Positions 36,513 to 45,302 of a stretch of 64,000 nucleotides of DNA are shown here, in pieces; positions within the stretch are counted from its first letter, which is position 1, and each line of letters opens with the position of its first letter. The stretch comes from Herbidospora sakaeratensis. GTDB lineage: Bacteria; Actinomycetota; Actinomycetes; Streptosporangiales; Streptosporangiaceae. The stretch is taken from contig NZ_BBXC01000026.1 in the NCBI RefSeq assembly GCF_001570525.1, positions 51,260-115,259 on the forward strand, in the 5' to 3' direction. The notes beneath the pieces were generated by a model that worked only from the letters and a program-made list of their open reading frames with translations, did no database searches and was not told the DNA's origin. A program made the translations under genes and the position numbers.

Positions 36513-37736
36513 CTAGAAGACCAGCCCGCCCCAGGGCAGGGGGCTCCACGACAGGGCCGCCGACAGCTCCCGCACCGCGCCTTCGCGGTGCTCGGAGATC
36601 TGCCCGGCCATCCTGTACGACTCCAGCGACCGCCCCCCGAGATAGCCGGCGCCCAGGATCCGGACCGGCAGGCTCAGGTCGGGCGCGTCCTCGGTGCGCT
36701 CGCACGTCTGCTTGGCCGTCGAGAGCCGCCAGCGGCCGGCGTTCCACGGGCAGACGTCGTCGTCGACCTCGATCACCAGTTCCACGGCCGCGCTGTAGGC
36801 GCGCTGGGTGAGCGCGCCCGGCACGTCGACCAGGCGGATCCACAGTTCGTCGAGGGTGCCGGCGTTCAGCTGCCGGGGTTCGGCCAGCAGGTGCATGACC
36901 GGGTCGTCCACGGGCCGGTTGGCCGCGAACACCCGCGAGCACAGGTCGCGGTCGAGCAGGCTGCGCCACAGGGCCGCGTAGGCGGCCGGGTCGACGGCGA
37001 ACAGCTCCTGGAGCAGCACCTCGCCGTCGGGCACGTCGTGGTCGGTGACGGCGCGCTTCACCCGGAACAGGGCGTAGCCGCGCACGCCGTCGTCGTCCTC
37101 GGCCAGCACGCAGCGCAGCCGCCCCGCCGAGCCGCGGGCGTTGTCGTCGTCGGCCAGGGTCGCGTCCCAGCGGGCGGCGGTGCGCGAGTAGAGGCCGGGC
37201 CGGGTGGGCCGGACCCGGTCGAAGACCCGCACGAAGTCCTCCCGCGCCCGCTCCGGCGGTTCGACCCGCAGGCGCAGCGCCGGATCGACGGGCGCGTCGG
37301 CGCGGAAGGCGCTGGAGTGCTTGGGGATCGTGTAGAAGACGTTGTCGACCGCGCGGCCGTATCCGTAGCGGCCGTAGATGGCGGCCTCGGAGGCGTAGAG
37401 CGCGGCGAACACCTCGCCCTTGGCGTGGACGTCGGCCAGCTGCCGCCGCATCAGCGAGCTCAGGATGCCCCGCCGCCGGTGGGAGGCCAGCACCCCGACC
37501 GAGCTCACCCCCGCCACCGGGAGCACGCCGCCCGGCACGGTCATGTCGAAGCTCATCACCTGGGTGAAGCCGACCATGCGGTCGCCGTCGAAGGCGCCGA
37601 GGGAGCGGTCGAACTCGGTGACGCCTTTGAACCGCTCGATCTGACCGGGGGCCCAGGAGGAGACGAACGCCTCGTCGAGCAGGTCACAGACGGCGGGGAA
37701 CTCGGATTCGGCGACGGGGCGAACGGGGTGATTCAC
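36513..37736 (-). CDS. Eis-family GNAT acetyltransferase
   Basis: A 407-residue protein with the Eis architecture: an N-terminal GNAT domain (VSSVGVLASHRRRGILSSLM, the acetyl-CoA loop, then YGRYGYGRAVD), a second atypical GNAT domain, and a C-terminal SCP2-like domain. Mycobacterial Eis acetylates aminoglycosides and lysines at several positions; here only the fold is certain. The free C-terminus (PLPWGGLVF) matches the family, whose terminal carboxylate is catalytic. It precedes the 48-residue gene by ten bases. Confidence 0.9.
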   Translation of the reverse strand: MNHPVRPVAESEFPAVCDLLDEAFVSSWAPGQIERFKGVTEFDRSLGAFDGDRMVGFTQVMSFDMTVPGGVLPVAGVSSVGVLASHRRRGILSSLMRRQLADVHAKGEVFAALYASEAAIYGRYGYGRAVDNVFYTIPKHSSAFRADAPVDPALRLRVEPPERAREDFVRVFDRVRPTRPGLYSRTAARWDATLADDDNARGSAGRLRCVLAEDDDGVRGYALFRVKRAVTDHDVPDGEVLLQELFAVDPAAYAALWRSLLDRDLCSRVFAANRPVDDPVMHLLAEPRQLNAGTLDELWIRLVDVPGALTQRAYSAAVELVIEVDDDVCPWNAGRWRLSTAKQTCERTEDAPDLSLPVRILGAGYLGGRSLESYRMAGQISEHREGAVRELSAALSWSPLPWGGLVF

Positions 37737-37852
37737 GGCACCACCGTAGGGCCGGGCAAAGAGGGACGGCCACCCAATATACGTGCTAAGTGATCAAGGT
37801 GTTGGTCAAGACAGCGCCTCACCACGAAGCCGACCGATACAGTCGGGACATC

Positions 37853-38965
37853 ATGAGTTCCCGTCCGGTGCCGCTCATTCCCCCTCGGCTCCGCGCGATT
37901 TTGGTGCGGGTCCCGTTTCTGGTGCCGATCGTCCGGTTCGTAAGGAAGAGTTCGTCGAAAGATAGCCATCTGCTGATCGCCCTGGTCGTCGTGAGCCTGC
38001 TCATCGGAGTGCTCGGCGTCCAGATCTCGACGCGTTGGTTCTCGCCCTCGCTGCTCATCCTGGTGACCCTCGTGGCCGGGCTCCAGCTCCGGCTGCGCAG
38101 CCTGATGATCCTGCTGGTCGCGGTGGCCGCGTCGGTCACCTACCTCGGCGTCACCTACGGCGCCCGGCAGGTCGGCCCCGGCTACCTGCTGACCATGGCG
38201 TTCACGGTCGTGCTGGCCGGGCTGATGTCGCGCACCCGGGGCACCCTCGGCGTGCAGGGGCTGCGCGGCGACGCGATGCTGCTGGAACTGCGCGACCGGC
38301 TCAAGAGACAGAGCGAGCTGCCGTCCTTCCCCAAGGCGTGGGGCGGCAAGGTCGTGCTCAAGCAGGCCGGCGGGTCGTCGTTCGGCGGCGACTTCGTCGT
38401 CTCCATGCGCGAGGGCACCAGGGTCGAACTGGCCGTGGTCGACGTCTCGGGCAAGGGCGTCGACGCCGGCACCCGGGCGCTGCTGCTGTCGGGCACGTTC
38501 GGCGGGCTGCTCGGTTCGGTGGACGACTTCCTCGGCGCCTGCAACGCCTATCTGCGCCGCCAGCGCGAGGGCGAGGGCTTCGTCACGGCCGTGCACCTGA
38601 GCCTCGACCTGGCCACCGGCGCCTACGAGATCACCTCGGCCGGCCACCCGCCGGTCGTGCGGTTCGACTCGAGCACCGGCACCTGGCGGGTCTCCGCGGC
38701 CAAGGGGGTCGTGCTCGGGGTGGTGCCCGACCTGGCCTGCGAGCCTGACCGGGGCATTCTCCGCAAGGGCGACGCGCTCATGCTCTACACCGACGGCCTG
38801 ATCGAGCAGCCGGGCCGCGACATCGACGCCGGCCTCGACCGGCTCCTGGGCGAGGCCGAACGGCTGCTGCCCGGCGGGTTCTCCAAGAGCGCCCGTCAGC
38901 TCGTGAACTCGATGTCCTCAGGCCACAACGACGACTGCGCGCTGGTCTTGATCTGGAGACCGTGA
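37853..38965 (+). CDS. Membrane SpoIIE-type PP2C serine phosphatase
   Basis: A 370-residue phosphatase of the RsbU/SpoIIE class, which usually dephosphorylates an anti-anti-sigma factor. Three or four membrane helices lie at residues 40-125 (LLIALVVVSLLIGVLGV, LLILVTLVAGLQL, LMILLVAVAASVTYLGV, LLTMAFTVVLAGL). The phosphatase domain (about 155-370) has SFGGDFVVS, VVDVSGKGVDAG, TSAGHPPV, LYTDGLIE and HNDDCALVLI, so the metal-binding aspartates are present. No anti-sigma or STAS partner is nearby. The ATG at 37853 is chosen; a GTG at 37790 would extend it by 21 residues. Confidence 0.88.
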   Translation: MSSRPVPLIPPRLRAILVRVPFLVPIVRFVRKSSSKDSHLLIALVVVSLLIGVLGVQISTRWFSPSLLILVTLVAGLQLRLRSLMILLVAVAASVTYLGVTYGARQVGPGYLLTMAFTVVLAGLMSRTRGTLGVQGLRGDAMLLELRDRLKRQSELPSFPKAWGGKVVLKQAGGSSFGGDFVVSMREGTRVELAVVDVSGKGVDAGTRALLLSGTFGGLLGSVDDFLGACNAYLRRQREGEGFVTAVHLSLDLATGAYEITSAGHPPVVRFDSSTGTWRVSAAKGVVLGVVPDLACEPDRGILRKGDALMLYTDGLIEQPGRDIDAGLDRLLGEAERLLPGGFSKSARQLVNSMSSGHNDDCALVLIWRP

Positions 38966-39173
38966 CGTTAGTCACTGGTCGTGCACTGATGCGAGTTGAG
39001 ACCCTTTATCCGGTCACCGGCGGTACGGGGGTGTCGCCGGAGAGCGGCCCCATTCAGGGTCCCCGGGCCTTCTCAGGTAGGCGGCGCGGCTCACCTGCGG
39101 AGGCCCGGCTGTGTTTCTACAACTCGGTGCTCCGAGCCAACCGGAGTCGCTTCGCGATCCGGCTGTCTCGAAG

Positions 39174-39779
39174 CTATAACCAGCCAGAGTCGGCCGCGAT
39201 CCGCACCGCGTCGACCCGGTTGCGGGCGCCGGTCTTGCACATGATGCGCGACAGGTGGTTGCGGACGGTGCCCACCGACAGATAGAGCTCCTCGGCGATC
39301 TCCTTCGACCGCGCCCCCTGCGCGGCGATGCGCAGCACGTCGAGTTCGCGCCGGGTCAGCGGGTTCTCGGCCGTCTGCAACGCGGCCACCGCCAGGTCGG
39401 AGTCGACCGCCCGCCGCCCGGCCGCGATCAGCCGGATGCCCTCGGCCAGCTTCTCGGGCCCGGCGTCGGTGCCCATGAACCCCAGCGCGTCGGCCGCGAA
39501 CGCGCGGCGCACCTGACCGGGGTTGGCCTGGGACGACAGGATCATCACCCGGCAGGCGGGCACCTTCTCTCTGAGCCGGGCCGCGGCGGCCAGGCCGCCC
39601 ATGGCGGGCAGGTCGATGTCGATCACGGCGGTGTCGGGACGGTGTTCCACGGCGGCCGGGATGGCGTCCTCCCCCGACGCCACCCCGGCCACGACCACGA
39701 GGTCGCTCTCCCCGTTGAGGGAGGCGACCAGGCCGTGCCGGACGAAAGGCAGGTGCTCGGCCACCAGGATCTTGATCAT
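39174..39779 (-). CDS. Orphan NarL-type response regulator with atypical receiver
   Basis: A 201-residue LuxR/NarL-family regulator: receiver at 1-120 and helix-turn-helix at about 138-200 (LTRRELDVLRIAAQG, SKEIAEELYLSVGTVRNHLS). The phosphoacceptor Asp54 (AVIDIDLP) and the switch Ser (ILSS) are present. The acidic pair near residues 8-9 reads Glu-His and the conserved Lys (about 104, usually GYLLKD) is replaced by Thr in GFMGTD. Phosphorylation control is therefore doubtful. No histidine kinase gene lies next to it. GGGGGG precedes the ATG by five or six bases. It is divergent from the site-2 protease. Confidence 0.85.
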   Translation of the reverse strand: MIKILVAEHLPFVRHGLVASLNGESDLVVVAGVASGEDAIPAAVEHRPDTAVIDIDLPAMGGLAAAARLREKVPACRVMILSSQANPGQVRRAFAADALGFMGTDAGPEKLAEGIRLIAAGRRAVDSDLAVAALQTAENPLTRRELDVLRIAAQGARSKEIAEELYLSVGTVRNHLSRIMCKTGARNRVDAVRIAADSGWL

Positions 39780-39968
39780 GAGGCCCCCCATTTCATACCT
39801 CAGGGTGATCGGCCAGACGCACAGTGTCATCGAAGTCTCTCCGTTCGGCAAACCCATCGCAACCTCCCCAGCGGAAATGCCCGCGAATGCGGACACGGCC
39901 GGACGCCCGACCACGTGGGCTACTCTCGATGCGACGACCGATTTTCCGCCTGCCGGGGGTATGCGCCG

Positions 39969-41270
39969 ATGAGCTGGCAGTTCATTGCCGGATTCGTGAT
40001 TCTCTTCGTCGGCCTGCTGGTGTCGATCGCCCTCCACGAGATCGGCCACCTCGTCCCGGCCAAGATCTTCGGCGTGCGCGTCACCCAGTACATGGTGGGT
40101 TTCGGGTCCACCATGTGGTCGCGGCGGCGGGGCGAGACCGAATACGGCGTCAAGTGGATCCCCATGGGCGGCTACATCCGCATGATCGGCATGCTGCCGC
40201 CGCGCCCGAGCGACGACCCCAACAAGCTGCGCTCGATCTCGACCGGGCCCTGGCAGGGCCTCATCGAGAACGCCCGCCAGGTCGCCTCCGAGGAGATCAG
40301 GCCCGGCGATGAGAGCCGGGTCTTCTACCGCAAGCCGTGGTGGCAGAAGGTCATCATCATGTCCGGCGGGCCGTTCATGAACTTCGTGCTGGCCTTCGGC
40401 CTGTTCGCCGTCGTCATGATGGGCTTCGGCGTGACCGTGCTCAAGCCGACCGTCAACGACGTCAGCAAGTGCGTGATCCCGGCCTCCCAGGCCAACCGCG
40501 CGTGCGCGGCCACCGACCCGAAGACGCCCGCCCTCGAGGCCGGGCTGCAGAAGGGCGACCGGTTCGTCTCCATCGACGGCACGCCGGTGACCTCGTGGGA
40601 GGCGGCGACCGCGACCATTCGCGCCCACGGCGCCGGGCCGGTGCCCATCGTCATCGAGCGGGCCGGTCAGCAGCAGACCCTCACGGTCAACCTGATCGCC
40701 ACCGAGCGGCCCGACCTCGACGACCCCACCAAGATCGTCAAGAACGTCGGCTTCCTCGGCGTCGAGCCCACCCAGGTGACCGAGCGCCAGGGCCCCGGCT
40801 ACGTCGTCACCGAGATGTGGGACATGACCACCCGGACCGCCGCCTCGATGCTCGACATCCCCGGCAAGATGGTCGGCGTCTGGCACGCCGCCTTCTCCGG
40901 CGAGGAGCGCGACCGCAACGGCCCGATCGGCATCGTCGGGGCCGGCCGCCTCGGCGGGGAGATCGCCGCCTCGGCCGCCCCGCTCGAGAACAAGATCGTC
41001 ATCTTCATCAACCTGCTGGCCGGGCTGAACCTGGCGATCGGCATCTTCAACCTGATCCCGCTGCTGCCGCTCGACGGCGGCCACATCGCGGGCGGCCTGT
41101 GGGAGGGCCTCAAGCGCGGCTTCGCCCGCATCGCCCGGCGGCCCGCGCCCGGCTACGTCGACGTCGCCAAGGCGCTGCCGCTCACCTACGCGATGGCGGC
41201 CGTGCTGCTCTTCATGGGCGGCCTGCTGATCTTCGCCGACATCGTCAACCCCGTCAGGCTGAGCGGCTAG
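39969..41270 (+). CDS. Site-2 protease (RseP/M50 family)
   Basis: A membrane zinc protease that cuts single-pass proteins such as anti-sigma factors within the membrane. The 433-residue protein has HEIGH at 23-27 in the first helix, a PDZ domain in the middle (PALEAGLQKGDRFVSIDGTPV), and the third zinc ligand in the LLPLDGGH segment near the C-terminus. It matches actinobacterial Rip1/RseP. The ATG at 39969 was chosen to place HEIGH in the first helix. Here dxr and ispG, its usual neighbours, are absent. Confidence 0.92.
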   Translation: MSWQFIAGFVILFVGLLVSIALHEIGHLVPAKIFGVRVTQYMVGFGSTMWSRRRGETEYGVKWIPMGGYIRMIGMLPPRPSDDPNKLRSISTGPWQGLIENARQVASEEIRPGDESRVFYRKPWWQKVIIMSGGPFMNFVLAFGLFAVVMMGFGVTVLKPTVNDVSKCVIPASQANRACAATDPKTPALEAGLQKGDRFVSIDGTPVTSWEAATATIRAHGAGPVPIVIERAGQQQTLTVNLIATERPDLDDPTKIVKNVGFLGVEPTQVTERQGPGYVVTEMWDMTTRTAASMLDIPGKMVGVWHAAFSGEERDRNGPIGIVGAGRLGGEIAASAAPLENKIVIFINLLAGLNLAIGIFNLIPLLPLDGGHIAGGLWEGLKRGFARIARRPAPGYVDVAKALPLTYAMAAVLLFMGGLLIFADIVNPVRLSG

Positions 41271-41771
41271 TTACTCCCCGGTCACGCCGTCGACACGCTC
41301 GCGCAGGAAGTCGGCGTGGCCGTTGTGGCGGGCGTACTCCTCCAGCATGTGAGCCAGGATCCACCGGTGCGACATGTGCTCGCCGGCGCGGTTCGGCTTC
41401 TTCATCAGCGTGTCGAGCGGGGTCTCGGCGCTGATCCGGCGGGCGGCCTCGATCTCGGCCCGCCAGGTGGCGAAGACCTCCGCGACCGGCGCCGAGCCGA
41501 GGTCGTCGAAGTCGTCGTCGGGCGCGGCGTCGGTGAAGAAGATCGGCGGCAGGTCCTCGCCGTTCAGGCGGATGCGGAACCAGGCCCGCTCCACGTCGGC
41601 CAGGTGCCTGACCAGGCCCAGCAGCGACAACGACGACGGCTCGACGGCCCGCGCGCGGAGCTGCTCGTCGGTGAGGCCCTCGCACTTCATCGCCAGGGTG
41701 TCGCGGTGGTAGTCGAGGAAGGCGGTCAGGGTGTCGCGCTCGTCGCCGGCGAGGGGCGGGTCGATTCTCAT
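41271..41771 (-). CDS. DinB/DUF664-family protein
   Basis: A 166-residue four-helix-bundle protein of the DinB/YfiT superfamily, often mycothiol-dependent metal enzymes in actinobacteria. The metal histidines appear in LGLVRHLADVERAWF and ARHNGHADFLRE, with a further His near the N-terminus (YHRDTLAMKCEGL). The activity is unknown. Its stop directly abuts that of the convergent site-2 protease. It is divergent from the SDR gene. Confidence 0.88.
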   Translation of the reverse strand: MRIDPPLAGDERDTLTAFLDYHRDTLAMKCEGLTDEQLRARAVEPSSLSLLGLVRHLADVERAWFRIRLNGEDLPPIFFTDAAPDDDFDDLGSAPVAEVFATWRAEIEAARRISAETPLDTLMKKPNRAGEHMSHRWILAHMLEEYARHNGHADFLRERVDGVTGE

Positions 41772-41829
41772 GGGGTTATGGTGCCAAACCATTGCCAGAT
41801 GCCCGACATCCTGCGGGAACAAGTCATTC

Positions 41830-42612
41830 ATGACACTTGACGGGAAAGTCGCGATTGTCGCCGGAGCGAGCCGGGGCATCGGTGCGGTCACTGGGCGGGC
41901 GCTCGCCCGCGCCGGAGCCGCCGTCGTGCTGGCCGCGCGTGATTCCACCGCCATCGAGACCGTCGCCGCCGACATCCGGGCCTTCGGGGGGCGGGCCATG
42001 GCCGTGCCGACCGACGTGGGCGACTCCGACTCGGCCGAGCGGCTCGTCGCGATCACGCTGGAGAAGTTCGGGCGGCTCGACGCGGCGTTCAACAACGCCA
42101 CCGACGGGCCCGTGCCGGCGCCGCTGGCCGAGATCGACCCGCTCGACTTCGACCTCGGCATCCGGACCAACGTCCGGGGGACCTTCCTCGGGATGAAGTT
42201 CCAGATCCCCGCCATGCTGGCCTCCGGCGGCGGGTCGATCGTCAACATGGCCTCGGTCGCCGGGGTGCAGGGCACCGCCGGCATGGCCGGTTACGTCGCC
42301 GCCAAGGCCGGGATCATCGGGCTCACCAAGGTCGCCGCGCTCGACTACGCCGACCAGGGGATCAGGGCCAACGTGCTGGCCCCCGGGCCGATCCTGACCT
42401 ACCACCTGGAGGCGGCGGGGGAGGACATCCAGCGGCGGGCCGGGAACGCCGCGCCCATGCGGCGGGTCGGGCTGCCCGAGGAGGTCGCGGCGACGGTGAT
42501 CTGGTTGTTCTCCGACCAGTCGTCGTACATCACCGGGGTGACGCTGCCGGTCGACGGCGGGATCGCGGCCGGGAACAAGCCGCCGCAGATGATGAAGGCC
42601 GCCTCGTCATGA
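41830..42612 (+). CDS. Short-chain dehydrogenase/reductase
   Basis: A classical SDR oxidoreductase of 260 residues. The cofactor loop is AGASRGIGAV (11-20), NNAT replaces the usual NNAG at 88-91, and the catalytic residues are Ser142, Tyr155 and Lys159 (GYVAAKAG). The substrate is not predictable. The C-terminus ends with a Lys-rich tail after the conserved ITGVTLPVDGG. It overlaps the end of the convergent CHAT gene by six bases. No clear ribosome binding site precedes the ATG. Confidence 0.9.
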   Translation: MTLDGKVAIVAGASRGIGAVTGRALARAGAAVVLAARDSTAIETVAADIRAFGGRAMAVPTDVGDSDSAERLVAITLEKFGRLDAAFNNATDGPVPAPLAEIDPLDFDLGIRTNVRGTFLGMKFQIPAMLASGGGSIVNMASVAGVQGTAGMAGYVAAKAGIIGLTKVAALDYADQGIRANVLAPGPILTYHLEAAGEDIQRRAGNAAPMRRVGLPEEVAATVIWLFSDQSSYITGVTLPVDGGIAAGNKPPQMMKAASS

Positions 42613-45168
42613 CGCGCCGATCGCCGAGAACGACCAGCCGGTGGCCGGGTCGGCCGACGTCCGGGCGTCTCTGAGGGCCTGGGCGCAGGTCAGCCCGGCG
42701 CGCAGGCCGTCGTGCAGGGCGACCATGAACGGCACCGCCGCCTCGTCGTTGACGGGCACCACGCTGGCCACCAGCCCGGCGGTGCCGAGCGGCAGCAGGG
42801 CGGCGGCCAGGCCCAGCAGTTCGTCGGCTCCGGCGGGCGCGAGCCGCCCGCCCTCGCAGCTCGACAGGATCATCCGGTACGGCGCCGCCCGCAGGCCCTC
42901 GACGTCGTGGACGGTCAGCGGCCCGTCGTCCATCCGCAGCGCCGAGAACATGGGGCTGTCGTCGCGGAACACGCCGTGGGCGGCGATGTGGGCCAGCCGC
43001 GACCCGTCGAGGGCCGCCAGCACGGCCCCGGCGGTGGCGGAGCCGTCGGCCAGCACGGTCGCGGTGCCGTAGTCGCGGGCCAGGGCGGGCACCTCGGCCC
43101 CGCCCGAGACCAGGCCGGGGCCCCTGACCAGCACCACCCCGCCGTCGGGCGGGGCGATCCGGCGGGCCCGCAACCACGCCCGCGCCGAGGGCGAGGTGCC
43201 GACCGCGCGGTCGCGCAGCGAGGGCAGCGCCGCCCAGGGCACCCCGTGGAGGCGGCCCGGCGGCACCACCGTGACGGGCCCGTCGCCCAGGTGGCTCAGC
43301 GCCGCCCCGAACAGGCACGCCTCCAGCCGCCGGGCCCCGGCGGCGACGATGGGCAACCAGTCGGCCGACCCCCGGTGCGCCAGCCGCCGCAACGCGGAGC
43401 GCAGCCGCTCGGCCTCCACGGCGGCGTCGGCCGCGGGCCCGGCCGGGCACCGGCGGACCCGCCCGCCGCCGCAGACGACCGCGTGCAGCAGCCCGTCGAC
43501 CGGCACGATCGCGACCAGCCACTCGTCGCCCAGCGCGGTCAGCAGGGCGGAGACGTCGAGCCGGTCGTCGTCGAAGTGGCCGCGCAGCCGCAGCGCGTGG
43601 GCGCGGATGCGGCGTTCGAGTCGCCGCTGCTCGCGGTCGAGCGCGGGCTGCGGCGACCCGGCCGCGCGGGCCGCCTCGGCCCGGCTGCCGACCTCGCGGA
43701 ACGCGGTCAGGTCGCGGGCCAGCTCCGGATCGGCCGGCGGCCGGGCGGGCGGCACCGCCAGCGCGGTCGCCCGCCACCGGTCGCTCCACCGCAGCAGCTC
43801 ACGGGCCGACCGGGCGGCCCGCTGGGCCAGCGTGGCCAGCTCGGCCCCCTGCACGGTGGCGCGCACCCGCAACTCGGCGGCCCCCATGGTCATGCGGTGT
43901 TCGTCGAGGACGTCCAGCCCCCGCCGGCAGGCGTTCAGGACCAGCCGCCGGTCACCGGTCGCGGCGGCGAGCAGGGCGAGCGCGGTCCAGCCGTCGGCCC
44001 TGACGTGGGCGGGCCCCCGGCGGCGGGCCTCGGCGGCGGACGTCAGATGCACCCGGGCGGCCGCGAGATCGTCTCTGGCCAGAGCGAGCCGCCCGGCCAG
44101 CAGCCGCGCCTGCACAGCCTCGGGCGAACGCAGCCCGGCCAGCCGGGTGGCCAGGGCGGGCGCGTCGCGCGCGGAGTGGTCGCCGGTGGCGTAACGGGCA
44201 TGGAGCAAGACCAGCCGGGCGTGGGCGTGCCACCAGGCCCGGTGTTGCCGCGCGAACACCCGGGCCGCCACCGTGGCGTGCTCGGCCGCCAGGGCGGGAT
44301 CACCGGCGGCGATCGCCGCCCGGGCCGCGACCAGCCGGAGCTCGGCCGCCCGCGTGGCCTGCCCGTTCACGGTCAGCGCCGCACTCGCCTCGTCGAGCGC
44401 CTCCCGGGCCAGCCCCGCCGAGAGCAGCACCCCGCACCGCTGGATGGTCAGCATGACGGCCGGGGTGCCGAGCGACTCGTAGAGGCGGGCCGCCTCGTCG
44501 AGGTGCCGCAACGCGGCGGGCGCGTCCCCCGCGCGCGAGGCGACCAGCCCCCGGTTCTCCACCGCCTTCGCCTTGTCGTGGTCCTGATCGGTGCCCGCCC
44601 AGAGCTCCTCGGCCGCCGCGAAGTCGGCCGCCGCCCGGTCGGCCGCCCCCACCGCCAGGTGGACGGTCGCGCGCAGCGTCAGGGTGCGGGCCGTCCAGAT
44701 GACGTCCCCCTCCTTCCGCAACACGGGCAGCGCCCGCCGGCAGTCGGACAACGAGCCCTCGTGGTCGCCGACCACCCACCGCACGTAAGCACGCCGGAAC
44801 AGCACCCGCGCCGCCGTGACCCCCTCGCCACGCGCGACCGCCCGCTCCATCGTGCGCAGCCCCTGCCGGGTGCGTCCGGAGTGCACCAGCGCCGCCCCGA
44901 GCGTCGCCAGCACGTCGGCCTCACGGTCGGCGGACCCCGACCGGACGGCGAGGTCCCGGGCCCGGCGGAGGTGGTCGAGGGCGGTCGCGATGCGACCGAA
45001 GTCGCGCTCCCAGATGCCCATGACCTGGTACGCGATGGACGCGTCATGCGGCGTGGGACGACTGTCGAGCAAGGCGCGGGCGGCGGTCACGGCGTCAGTG
45101 GGACGGGCGAAGACCAGGGGGAGTAAATCCCCTGGCACGCCCCCAAAACGTGACCTTCCCCCCGGCAC
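42607..45168 (-). CDS. TPR-CHAT caspase-like protease
   Basis: An 853-residue cytosolic protein. Residues about 20-480 are tetratricopeptide-type helical repeats (DFGRIATALDHLRRARDLA, ALVHSGRTRQGLRTMERAVA, and others). The C-terminal CHAT domain (about 560-853) has the caspase-like dyad: His731 in LAHIAAHGVF and Cys771 in MILSSCEGGRL. Catalysis is thus possible; substrates are unknown. CHAT proteases act in separase, MARTX toxins and the type III-E CRISPR protease Csx29. It is divergent from a subtilase-sigma operon across 134 bases. GTG at 45168 is the longest start (possibly leaderless); GTG at 45138 is an alternative. Confidence 0.88.
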   Translation of the reverse strand: MPGGRSRFGGVPGDLLPLVFARPTDAVTAARALLDSRPTPHDASIAYQVMGIWERDFGRIATALDHLRRARDLAVRSGSADREADVLATLGAALVHSGRTRQGLRTMERAVARGEGVTAARVLFRRAYVRWVVGDHEGSLSDCRRALPVLRKEGDVIWTARTLTLRATVHLAVGAADRAAADFAAAEELWAGTDQDHDKAKAVENRGLVASRAGDAPAALRHLDEAARLYESLGTPAVMLTIQRCGVLLSAGLAREALDEASAALTVNGQATRAAELRLVAARAAIAAGDPALAAEHATVAARVFARQHRAWWHAHARLVLLHARYATGDHSARDAPALATRLAGLRSPEAVQARLLAGRLALARDDLAAARVHLTSAAEARRRGPAHVRADGWTALALLAAATGDRRLVLNACRRGLDVLDEHRMTMGAAELRVRATVQGAELATLAQRAARSARELLRWSDRWRATALAVPPARPPADPELARDLTAFREVGSRAEAARAAGSPQPALDREQRRLERRIRAHALRLRGHFDDDRLDVSALLTALGDEWLVAIVPVDGLLHAVVCGGGRVRRCPAGPAADAAVEAERLRSALRRLAHRGSADWLPIVAAGARRLEACLFGAALSHLGDGPVTVVPPGRLHGVPWAALPSLRDRAVGTSPSARAWLRARRIAPPDGGVVLVRGPGLVSGGAEVPALARDYGTATVLADGSATAGAVLAALDGSRLAHIAAHGVFRDDSPMFSALRMDDGPLTVHDVEGLRAAPYRMILSSCEGGRLAPAGADELLGLAAALLPLGTAGLVASVVPVNDEAAVPFMVALHDGLRAGLTCAQALRDARTSADPATGWSFSAIGAS

Positions 45169-45240
45169 AGATCGATGTTAGACGTGAGGGGACGAGGCGT
45201 CCACGCTCCGTGATCATGACAGTTCGATCATGGTGTATCA

Positions 45241-45256
45241 CCGGACCCGGGTCCGG
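45241..45256. promoter_or_regulatory. 16-bp perfect palindrome in the CHAT/subtilase promoter region
   Basis: CCGGACCCGGGTCCGG is its own reverse complement. It lies 73 bases upstream of the CHAT GTG and 47 upstream of the subtilase ATG, so a protein bound here could control both. Two copies of GATCATG flank a short spacer just before it (from 45211). Confidence 0.4.
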
Positions 45257-45302
45257 CTCCACACAGAGAAATGGTGACGACTCAGACAAGAGGAACCGCG
45301 AG

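Noticed and set aside
42712-45126. 804-codon open frame opposite the CHAT gene
   Set aside because: Pro/Gln/Arg-rich shadow of the CHAT-TPR protein with no recognisable domain.
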